Positions 14,394-21,684 of a stretch of 27,490 nucleotides of DNA are shown here, piece by piece. A program made the translations under genes and the position numbers. This DNA is from CAZEBW01 sp964510205. GTDB lineage: Bacteria > Chloroflexota > Anaerolineae > VGOG01. The notes beneath the pieces were generated by a model that searched no databases, had not been told where the DNA came from, and worked only from the letters and a program-made list of their open reading frames with translations. Location of the stretch: positions 1 to 27,490 of the forward strand of contig CAZEBW010000049.1 in the NCBI GenBank assembly GCA_964510205.1. The letters run 5' to 3'. Position 1 is the first letter of the stretch; each line of letters starts with the position of its first letter.

Positions 14394-17198
14394 CTACGTC
14401 TCCCCCCCAACCTCCCACACGTGTATCACCGTCTCCCCCCATGGACCCGCCGCCAGTTCGGCTACGTAGATGAGCCCTCTTTGCTGGTCATAAGCTGCGG
14501 CGCCCAGGGTGGCGCATTCCGGATCGAGCACTTCGTCCAGTGGGCGGTAGACTGCATAGGGTACTACCTCCCACGGCTGCCTGGTTCCGGCCAGCACCTC
14601 TTTCAACTCCTCTGGATCGTAGAAGAGGATCTGAGGCTCATACGGATAGGCGTGGTAGCCTTTGGATAGATCGCAGGGATCGCCACCGCACTGTTCCGGG
14701 GTGCCGTAGCAGTTATCCCCCAGTCCCTTTCTGCCGAAGATCAGGATGCCGCTTTGGTCGGCGGTCTGCACCCAGGCCCCGCCTCCCCAGTCATCTTTGG
14801 CCCGATAGTTCGGAAAATAACATGCCTCCGGGTCGTCGAGACACTCCGGGTAGATCATGGGGTAATACAGCAGGGCCAGGGCATCCAGATTATGTCCGGA
14901 CTCAGGAGGGCTGCCGTCTTCCCACGGGGCGAGGGCATAGAGCGTTGGTCCCTGCGAACCGCCGAAGGCTCCCGCCCCGCGATGGTTGCCGGCGATGAGC
15001 CATTTTCCCTCCAGATATTGGTTGGCAAAGCTCTCAGGAGCCTGGAAGAGGTAGTTGCAGGTCTTGGCGTTGTGGAATACGTCGTTGCCCCGCTCTCCGA
15101 TGTGCCACACCCCCTCAGCGCCGCTCATGTCCAGATCGCTCCATCCCAGGGAATCCTGATCGTAGCCAGCCACGTTGTACCAGTCCCGCAGGTTCCAGGC
15201 GATTTTGTTGATGTTTGACAGATATTCTAAGCCGTCCACCTCACGATAGATGCAATCGTCGTTGTAGGTGCAGTTGTCCTTCCAGCCTGCGGTGATGTCC
15301 GTCAGGGACCGCAGCACGGAGGCTTGGGGCAGGTCATCGAAATCGTCGGCTACCACCGGCGCGGGGATGGTGATCTCTCCCACCAGATCGTACCAGGCAT
15401 GGGCGGCGGCATAGAGTGAGCCAGGGTAGCCGTCGGTTGGCCCAGTGGGATCGCCTTCAGGATAGTAGGCCAGCGCATGGCCGCTGTAGGCCCAGTCGTC
15501 GCCAGCAGGGTAGGCGAAGGCGCCCTGGTAGACCAGGTCGGTCGGTTGGACAAGCTGGGAGGGGATGACGGTAGTGGGCGTTGGTGTGGGCGTGGGGGTG
15601 GAGGTGGAGGTGGATGTCGCGGTAGCCGTTGGCGTCAGCGTCGGCGTAGGCGTGGCGCAGGTCTCTCCCCAATGCACAGCCACCAGCATGATGTCCACGA
15701 TGTCTATTTCACCGCTGCCGTCCAGATCGTAATCGGGATTGTAGTCGGGGTCGCCCTCGGAGGTGTGCCACAAGCTGGCCACCAGCATGATGTCGGCGAT
15801 GTCCACGTCGCCGTCGTGGTCCAGGTCGCCGTCGAGGTCGCAGGGCGGACGGGTGGGCGTAGGCATGGCGGTGGGAGTCGGGGTGGACGACGGCTCGCCG
15901 ACCTCGTCCGCCCCCACGTCCGGAGCAGGGCCGATGGGTCGCGCGTCGCCGTCGAAGTCGTCGTCGCACAGCCCTGCACTGAGCAAGACGCCGTGGTCTA
16001 TGGCTGCATCGGCGGTTCCGGCCAGGTGAAGGTCGCCGTTTGCTCCGTCAACAAACAGGGAGAGCGATTGGTTCTCCAGGTTTCCATCAAGAGATGCTGT
16101 GCCACCCCGATTCCTCAGATTGTGGCTGACCAAGTTGTTGATGATGTCTACATCGGTGTGGTCGAAGCGCCACTCGATGGAAGAGAAGGGAGCTTGCGTC
16201 GAAACGACGGTATTGTGCAAGACCTGGGCGCCGCAGGCCTGCCACAGGCAGATTCCACAGTCGAAGCCGTAGTGGGAGGCGAACAATCCGCTATCGTTGG
16301 CGAAGACGAAGTTGTTGCGGATGATGCCGCCGTAGTGATCAACGTAACCGCCGCCCGCAGCGGGGCAAGGATCGTCGGGGTAGGTGCGAATACCATCGCC
16401 GCTGGTTACCAGGCCAAAGCCTATGCCCCGGGCATTGTCCCGCAGTTCGTTCCGCTCGACCAAAGTGTCGCGGCACGACCGCCAGAGGTGGATCCCGTGC
16501 TCGGATAGCCCGCTGTCGCACCAGAACCCCTCGATGAGGTTGTCGCGGATGATCCAGTCCCGGGACTGGTGGGCGTCCACACCGCCGGTGTAGCAGTTGT
16601 TGCGGATGTGAGGGCGTCCAGCGTCGGTGAGCTCGATGTGGGAGCAGGCGATGACGCCATTATCGGGGAAGTAGAGGGCATTCTCGCCAGTATAAGGGTT
16701 GATCTTGATGGCCTGCTCGCCGGGGTCAACGATGTGAACGTTGTAGATGAGGGTGCCGGTCGTATCCGCGCTGCTGGTGGACATCACGTGGATGGGGTGA
16801 TAGTACGCCTCGCGCAGGGTCAGATCGGCGATGGTGACGTTGGAAGCGACGATCTGGACGATCTCGGTGGTCGTGTAGTTGCCGTCCAGGATGACGCTCT
16901 CGCGGTTTCCGCTGACTGAGCGCAGGGTCACGTTGGGAACGTCGAACCGCAGGTAGACGCCATTGAGATCGTAGGTGCCGTCAGCGACCAGAATGGTATC
17001 GCCCGAGGCCGCGCTGTTTACGGCGTTTTGCAGCTCGGTGACGGTGGAGACGGTGACGGTGGGGGCGGTGGGTGGGGGCAGTGGGGGGCAGGGGTCGTCC
17101 GCGCTTGACGACAGAGTCCCTTTCTCGGCTTGGATAGTGACGAGAAGCAGCGAGGCCAGGATCAGAATAGCGAATAATCCGGCAAGAATTGTTTTCAT
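14394..17198 (-). CDS. Beta-helix protein with internal dockerin and an unassigned C-terminal domain
   Basis: A 934-residue exported protein. After a signal peptide (about 1-25) comes a right-handed beta-helix (about 48-430) with VTELQNAVNSAASGDTILVA as the first coil and an APDVGADEVG ending. Then follow a TPTPT linker, a dockerin at about 452-515 (DLDHDGDVDIAD and DLDGSGEIDIVD loops), a second TPT linker, and a domain of about 390 residues (546-934) that I do not recognise. That domain begins LVQPTDLVYQGAFAYPAG and has repeated aromatic and Gly-rich strands, which suggests a beta-propeller-like fold. AGGAG lies eight bases before the start. The dockerin is in the middle, which is unusual. 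Beta-helix activity is unknown. Confidence 0.87.
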   Translation of the reverse strand: MKTILAGLFAILILASLLLVTIQAEKGTLSSSADDPCPPLPPPTAPTVTVSTVTELQNAVNSAASGDTILVADGTYDLNGVYLRFDVPNVTLRSVSGNRESVILDGNYTTTEIVQIVASNVTIADLTLREAYYHPIHVMSTSSADTTGTLIYNVHIVDPGEQAIKINPYTGENALYFPDNGVIACSHIELTDAGRPHIRNNCYTGGVDAHQSRDWIIRDNLIEGFWCDSGLSEHGIHLWRSCRDTLVERNELRDNARGIGFGLVTSGDGIRTYPDDPCPAAGGGYVDHYGGIIRNNFVFANDSGLFASHYGFDCGICLWQACGAQVLHNTVVSTQAPFSSIEWRFDHTDVDIINNLVSHNLRNRGGTASLDGNLENQSLSLFVDGANGDLHLAGTADAAIDHGVLLSAGLCDDDFDGDARPIGPAPDVGADEVGEPSSTPTPTAMPTPTRPPCDLDGDLDHDGDVDIADIMLVASLWHTSEGDPDYNPDYDLDGSGEIDIVDIMLVAVHWGETCATPTPTLTPTATATSTSTSTPTPTPTPTTVIPSQLVQPTDLVYQGAFAYPAGDDWAYSGHALAYYPEGDPTGPTDGYPGSLYAAAHAWYDLVGEITIPAPVVADDFDDLPQASVLRSLTDITAGWKDNCTYNDDCIYREVDGLEYLSNINKIAWNLRDWYNVAGYDQDSLGWSDLDMSGAEGVWHIGERGNDVFHNAKTCNYLFQAPESFANQYLEGKWLIAGNHRGAGAFGGSQGPTLYALAPWEDGSPPESGHNLDALALLYYPMIYPECLDDPEACYFPNYRAKDDWGGGAWVQTADQSGILIFGRKGLGDNCYGTPEQCGGDPCDLSKGYHAYPYEPQILFYDPEELKEVLAGTRQPWEVVPYAVYRPLDEVLDPECATLGAAAYDQQRGLIYVAELAAGPWGETVIHVWEVGGET

Positions 17199-17240
17199 GG
17201 CTCAATCTCCTTTAGATCAAGCAAACGCGGTCGAAGTGAG

Positions 17241-17269
17241 TTGTAAGGAAAGCCTCTTTGTGGTATACT
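17241..17269 (+). promoter_or_regulatory. Candidate promoter of hicBA
   Basis: TTGTAA (17241-17246), a 17-base spacer and TATACT (17264-17269) precede hicB, with a leader of about 90 bases. The -35 matches consensus at only four of six bases. Confidence 0.55.
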
Positions 17270-17368
17270 TGATGCCAGGAAGGAATGATAAGGTCAGACA
17301 GATTATGCTCACAGGCTCTCGAGGACAAGTACGGCGTTGCTTGAGAAATGCTTTGAAAGGACAGAGTA

Positions 17369-17611
17369 GTGAACACATATCAGTTTACAGTGATCATCGA
17401 ACGTCAGCCTGAGGGTGAATATCTTGTCTCTGTGCCGGCCCTGCCGGGCTGTTACACCGAGGGACGCACCCTGGAAGAAGCTCACGAAATGGCCGCCGAT
17501 GCCATCCGTGCCTACTGCGCCAGCTTGCGCAAACACGGCGAACCGATCCCCATCGAGTCCACCGAGGAGCAGTTCATCGGGCGATTGAATGTGGCTCTGG
17601 AGCCTGCGTGA
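17369..17611 (+). CDS. hicB: HicB-family antitoxin
   Basis: An 80-residue antitoxin of a type II toxin-antitoxin pair. It has the degenerate RNase H-like HicB fold: YQFTVIIERQPEGEYLVSVP, the LPGCYTEGRTLEEA motif, then an amphipathic helix (AADAIRAYCASLRKHG). It starts at GTG with AAAGGA upstream. There is no added DNA-binding domain at the C-terminus, unlike the longer HicB proteins, so autoregulation may be weak or may use the toxin complex. It precedes hicA, the reverse of the classical order, and shares one base with it. The pair lies on the plus strand inside the minus-strand dockerin cluster, between two long genes. Confidence 0.9.
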   Translation: MNTYQFTVIIERQPEGEYLVSVPALPGCYTEGRTLEEAHEMAADAIRAYCASLRKHGEPIPIESTEEQFIGRLNVALEPA

Positions 17612-17838
17612 TGCCTCGCCTGCCCACTGTCAAGCCGCGTCAGGTCGTCCGGGCTTTGGGGCGCGCTGGCTTCGAAATTGACCACCAGACGGGCAGCCAC
17701 ATCGTTCTGCGGCGTGTCAGCGACAACCGCCGCGTGGTTGTGCCCTGGCATAGCCGTGATCTAGGGCGTGGCCTGACGCTGCGGATCATCAAGAGCGCCG
17801 GCCTTACCCGCGATGAGTTCATTCAGTTGCTCAAGTAG
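17611..17838 (+). CDS. hicA: HicA-family mRNA interferase toxin
   Basis: A 75-residue double-stranded-RNA-binding-fold toxin that cleaves mRNA when free of HicB. Motifs: LPTVKPRQVVRALGRAGFE, then the catalytic-His segment HQTGSHIVLRR and VVVPWHSRDLGRGLTLRIIK. The stop of hicB and this start share TGATG, so translation is coupled. A GTG one codon upstream is an alternative start. The catalytic His is intact, so the toxin should be functional. The 190 bases after it hold only an imperfect inverted repeat. Confidence 0.92.
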   Translation: MPRLPTVKPRQVVRALGRAGFEIDHQTGSHIVLRRVSDNRRVVVPWHSRDLGRGLTLRIIKSAGLTRDEFIQLLK

Positions 17839-17960
17839 CTCCTACAGCTCACCAGACCACAGTTTGCTACGTCCTATGCCCAGACCTGCCGGATCCCCCT
17901 CTCGCTGCCCCAATTTGCCCTTCCTCATCGAAGAAATCGAGCGCACAGTGCTGCGCCGGT

Positions 17961-18029
17961 AGAACACGGATTCGCAGGATTGGCGGATTTCTTTTCACTT
18001 GATCCGTTAATCCCGCCGATCTGTGTTCT
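17961..18029. repeat. Imperfect inverted repeat at the end of the GH42/GH5 gene
   Basis: AGAACACGGATTCGCAGGAT and the complement of the segment ending TGTGTTCT (18024-18029) match over about 29 bases with roughly seven differences. It separates convergent hicA and the glycosidase gene and could terminate both; no long T run follows. Confidence 0.5.
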
Positions 18030-21000
18030 TATGGTACCGTGTTCCGCCCCCAATGCTCAACGATCACGTCCATCAACTCGCTCGACTCCACGTCGGTGTG
18101 GTTATCGGGGTCGGGGCCGTGGCGGAAGTTGAAGGCGTCCACTTGCTGTGTCCACGGCTCCCAGGCCGGGTCCCACACCCACAGGGCGTGGTTCAAGCCC
18201 CGCTGCTCGAACAGGTCCATCTCATCGTCCATGAAGGTGTGGACGTTGGGCGTCCAGCGCACCGCCCCGAACTCGTTGACGGCCACCGGGACGCTGTGGG
18301 TGCTTTTATAAGTGTCAATGATCGAGAGCCGGCCCTCTAACCACGTCTGATCAAAGGGCTCAGGCTGGTCATCCCAATCCACGTCGCACGTACCCGGATA
18401 GGTGCAGTCCTGCACGCCGGCGTCCTGATGGGTGTATTTGTGGGGCTGGTACTGGTGCACGGTGTACACCGTGCGTGGGTCGCCGGTGGGTTCCACGTAG
18501 GGCAGCCAGTCGAGGGAGCTGTACCCGTTGCCGCCGATGAGGATGGGGGTATCGCTGTCCACCTGACGGATGGCGGCGACGATGCGGGGGTAGAGCTGGT
18601 TCCAGTCGTAGAGGGTGCCGCCGTAGGTATCGTAGAACTCCTGCGGGTCCCAGATGTGCAGCGCATCGTAGAGGGCGTGGCTGCCCACCTCGTTGGAGTT
18701 GGGCTCCACCATCAGGTCGTAGCCGACGACGGCTGACGCTACGGCGTTGTCACGGTAGCGCTGGGCGGTGTAGGCCCACATGGCCACCCAGGCATCCTGC
18801 GCGTCTTGATCCTGCCATACGGAGTCGTTGAGATAGCTCTCATCGAACCAGTCGCCAGCGCCGTCCCAGTAGAAAGTGAAATCGCTGCGGCCCGGCCCGG
18901 TGCGGGCGCTGATCACGGCGAACATCCCGGCCTGCTCGATCATGGCCAGCAGGTTGTCCAGGTTGTCCTGGATGTCCTGGTCCAGGACGTAGGGTGGGTT
19001 CTCGGTGAACAGGCCGGGGTGGGAGACGTTGACGTAGTTGGCCCCCAGTGCGGCCAGGTCGTCGAAGTCGCTCTGGACATAGGGCGGCCCGACGGGGCCG
19101 GGTCCCAGAAACTCGGTGCCGTCCAGCTCCGGATACACCCGCCGCTGCCAGATGTTGGCTCCGCGCAGTTGCGTGCCGCCTGTCCACAGCGCCCACTTGT
19201 CAACCCCAGTTTCACAGGTCTCCCCCCAGTGCACGGCCACCAGCATGACGTCCACGATGTCCACGTCGCCGTCGCCATCGAGGTCGTACGGGTCGCATTC
19301 CGGGTCTGCGCTCCGCCAGCAAGCGGCTACCAGCATGATGTCCAGGACGTCCACGTCGCAGTCGCAGTCCAGGTCGCCGGGGATCTGGCAGGGCCAGGTG
19401 GTCGTGGCGGTGAAGCTCAGGACGGCGCTGACGCCCAGATCGAAGGTGGCCTGCAGGTGGGACTCGTCGGGGGTGGTGAAGGGCAGCGGTTGGGCGTCGC
19501 CCAGGAAGTCCAGAACTTCGCCCGCCGTGGCGCTGCGGTTAGGGGGCAGGGTCAGGGTCAGCGACAGATCGTCCTGCGGCGTGGGCACGGCATCCCCCGT
19601 GTTCACCCCCACCAGGTTGACGGCCCGCACCACCAGCTCGTCGCCGTCCGCGAAGGGCAGCAGGATCACACCGCGCGGGGCGTCGGTGGTCAGCACAGGG
19701 GTGACGGCGGCCGGGGTCCAAACTTCGCTTAGAAAGGCCTGGCGGATGGCCTCCGCCTGGGCCGGGTTGCCGCCGCCCCAGGCGGGCGCCGCCGCCCAGA
19801 AGTACTCGCTGGGGTAACGGTCGAGGGTGAAGAGCGACCGCCCGGCCCCGTAGTCGTTGACGTACACCACGCCCTCCTCCGCCTGGCTGTAGCTCACGCC
19901 GAAGACGTCGGCCAACTGGAAGTCGGCGAGCGGCTGGCCCTGGGCGTCGAAGCGGGAGGTCTCGCCGCTGATCACCATCGTGCCTCCAGCGGCCACGAAG
20001 TCGCGGATGGCCTGGGCCTGGGCGGGGCTCATGGCCCCGAAGAGGGGCAGGACGAGGGCGTCGTAGTTGGCCAGCGCGTCGGCGGTCAAGTCAGCCTCAG
20101 TGATGACCCGGTAGGGCACGTGGGACTCGAGGAGTATCATGGCCATGCCGCGCCACTCGTCGTGGTAGGCGTGCTCGCTTTCCCATCTCCCTTTGTCGAG
20201 ATAGTCCAGGGTCTGGCGGGAGAAGAGCAGGGCCACGTTGGCGTAGGTCTGCGGGTCGGCGTCGTAGTAGGCGCCGTCGTGATCGGCCAGCCAGCCGAAG
20301 AGCTGCTGTCGAAAAGCGGGGTCGGGGGTGCTGGCCATGCTCTCGGTGCCGGAGGTGTAGTAGTTGAACCCCGCCGCCAGGACGCTCCCCGCGTGCAGCC
20401 GGGCCGCGTCGAGGGTGTGGGGCTGATCGGCCAGGACGTAAGAGAGGAGCCAGGCGGGTTGGTCGCCGTCGGTGTGACGCCAGAAGGCCAAATCGGCCAG
20501 CATGGCCAGCCAGCCGTAGTACTTGGTGGCGGTGTAGGGACCGCCGTACTCGTGGGCGGTGAGATCGCTGACCTCGGGCAGGTCCAGCGGGCTGTTGCCG
20601 TGCTGGGTGGCCGAGACCCCTGGCCCGACCGAGGTCTCGATGATGAGCTGGATGTGGGGATTGACGGCCTTGAGGGCGGCGTCGAAGTCGGCCACGAAGT
20701 CGTCCGTCTGCTGGTAGCGCCAGGCGACGAAGGCCAGCCAGGCCGCATCGTCCCAGTCGGGCGTGCTGGGCGGCGCCGGCAGGGTGTGGCCGGTGTCGGC
20801 CTGGAATTTGGCCTGGCAGACGGGGCAGTGACAGGGCCACTGCGCCTGCCAGCCCTCGCCGAACTCGTGCACGAAGAAGGGGACGTCAAACCAGACGGCG
20901 TCCACGCCCGTGGCGGCGATGTCGGCGGCCAGGGACATGATGAGGGCGCGGTACTCGGCGTTGTTGGGACACAGCCACACGTCTTCGTCCGTGGGGTCCA

Positions 21001-21526
21001 CCCAGAAGGGCATGCCGGGCTGGGAGCCGTAGAAGACCGCCCGTCGGCCGTCGAGGCCCATCTGCAGCCAGTCAGGGTGGTCGGTCCAGGTGGTGTGCAC
21101 GCCGTCGTCGGGCTGGCCGTCCATGTCCGTGTCGGCGTCGGGCGTCTGCATCTCCAGGGGGGCGATGTAGACCATCATGCGCACGCCGGGGTGATGGGTG
21201 TGGACGTACTCCACCCGCTGCTGCAGGTCGGCCAGGCCCGGCGCGGGGTTGAGGACCCGGCCGGGGTAGGTATCGCTGAAGTCGGCCCAGTCCAGGATCA
21301 CGTTGGCCCCGTCGGCCACGGTGCGGTCAACGGCGTTCTCCCAGCCCGTCCACTCCTCATCGGGATAGTCGTAGGGCGTGGCCATGCGGGCCGCGCGCGT
21401 CCAGTCCGCGCTGCCCGAGAGGTGACGGAGCCTTGGCACATCGTCAAGTGATGAAGTGCCAGCAAAGCGGCCGGAGATGAGCATGACACCCGTCAATATT
21501 CCTATCCACATGCGTTTCATCGGCAT
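18029..21526 (-). CDS. Bimodular secreted glycosidase: GH42-like region, internal dockerin, GH5-like domain
   Basis: A 1165-residue exported protein with a signal peptide (MPMKRMWIGILTGVMLISG). About 25-690 is a GH42-like or related putative glycosidase: a TIM-barrel region with GVDAVWFDVPFF and CHCPVCQAKF, then a Rossmann-like trimerisation region (YDALVLPLFGAMSPAQ, FVAAGGTMVISGET) and a beta-rich end. A dockerin follows at about 712-770, then a GH5-like barrel (about 775-1165) with acid/base Glu941 (YDLMVEPNSN), VHQYQPH and nucleophile Glu1085 (VNEFGAVRW). Both GH5 catalytic acids are present. The start is ATG 21526 after GGAAAG; a TTG at 21550 is less likely. The two enzyme halves may have been joined by fusion at the dockerin. 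Substrates are not determinable. Confidence 0.88.
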   Translation of the reverse strand: MPMKRMWIGILTGVMLISGRFAGTSSLDDVPRLRHLSGSADWTRAARMATPYDYPDEEWTGWENAVDRTVADGANVILDWADFSDTYPGRVLNPAPGLADLQQRVEYVHTHHPGVRMMVYIAPLEMQTPDADTDMDGQPDDGVHTTWTDHPDWLQMGLDGRRAVFYGSQPGMPFWVDPTDEDVWLCPNNAEYRALIMSLAADIAATGVDAVWFDVPFFVHEFGEGWQAQWPCHCPVCQAKFQADTGHTLPAPPSTPDWDDAAWLAFVAWRYQQTDDFVADFDAALKAVNPHIQLIIETSVGPGVSATQHGNSPLDLPEVSDLTAHEYGGPYTATKYYGWLAMLADLAFWRHTDGDQPAWLLSYVLADQPHTLDAARLHAGSVLAAGFNYYTSGTESMASTPDPAFRQQLFGWLADHDGAYYDADPQTYANVALLFSRQTLDYLDKGRWESEHAYHDEWRGMAMILLESHVPYRVITEADLTADALANYDALVLPLFGAMSPAQAQAIRDFVAAGGTMVISGETSRFDAQGQPLADFQLADVFGVSYSQAEEGVVYVNDYGAGRSLFTLDRYPSEYFWAAAPAWGGGNPAQAEAIRQAFLSEVWTPAAVTPVLTTDAPRGVILLPFADGDELVVRAVNLVGVNTGDAVPTPQDDLSLTLTLPPNRSATAGEVLDFLGDAQPLPFTTPDESHLQATFDLGVSAVLSFTATTTWPCQIPGDLDCDCDVDVLDIMLVAACWRSADPECDPYDLDGDGDVDIVDVMLVAVHWGETCETGVDKWALWTGGTQLRGANIWQRRVYPELDGTEFLGPGPVGPPYVQSDFDDLAALGANYVNVSHPGLFTENPPYVLDQDIQDNLDNLLAMIEQAGMFAVISARTGPGRSDFTFYWDGAGDWFDESYLNDSVWQDQDAQDAWVAMWAYTAQRYRDNAVASAVVGYDLMVEPNSNEVGSHALYDALHIWDPQEFYDTYGGTLYDWNQLYPRIVAAIRQVDSDTPILIGGNGYSSLDWLPYVEPTGDPRTVYTVHQYQPHKYTHQDAGVQDCTYPGTCDVDWDDQPEPFDQTWLEGRLSIIDTYKSTHSVPVAVNEFGAVRWTPNVHTFMDDEMDLFEQRGLNHALWVWDPAWEPWTQQVDAFNFRHGPDPDNHTDVESSELMDVIVEHWGRNTVP

Positions 21527-21572
21527 TCGTTTCTTTCCATTGATGAACAAGAAGGTGCTCAGGGCCGCTTTC

Positions 21573-21588
21573 GCCCGATAAATCGGGC
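21573..21588. repeat. Short perfect palindrome in the leader gap
   Basis: GCCCGAT-AA-ATCGGGC lies upstream of the glycosidase gene, in the 158-base gap after the next dockerin gene. A second small inverted pair, GTGGCA and TGCCAC, is at 21617-21633. These could form leader hairpins. No gene is present in this gap. Confidence 0.45.
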
Positions 21589-21684
21589 TGTTTTACGGGG
21601 TGGCAGCTCCGCAGGCGTGGCATGAAGTGCCACGGCGGCGTGGGGCAAGTGAGCACCCCTGGCGTTCTTTCAAGGGAGAGGGCT

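Noticed and set aside
17890..17962. Plus-strand tail reading PFLIEEIERTVLRR before a stop
   Set aside because: Could be the end of a decayed gene after hicA, but there is no supporting sequence upstream.
20120..21451. 443-codon plus-strand open frame opposite the GH42-like region
   Set aside because: Same shadow pattern. It has no motif, no ribosome site, and complete overlap with a well-supported glycosidase.
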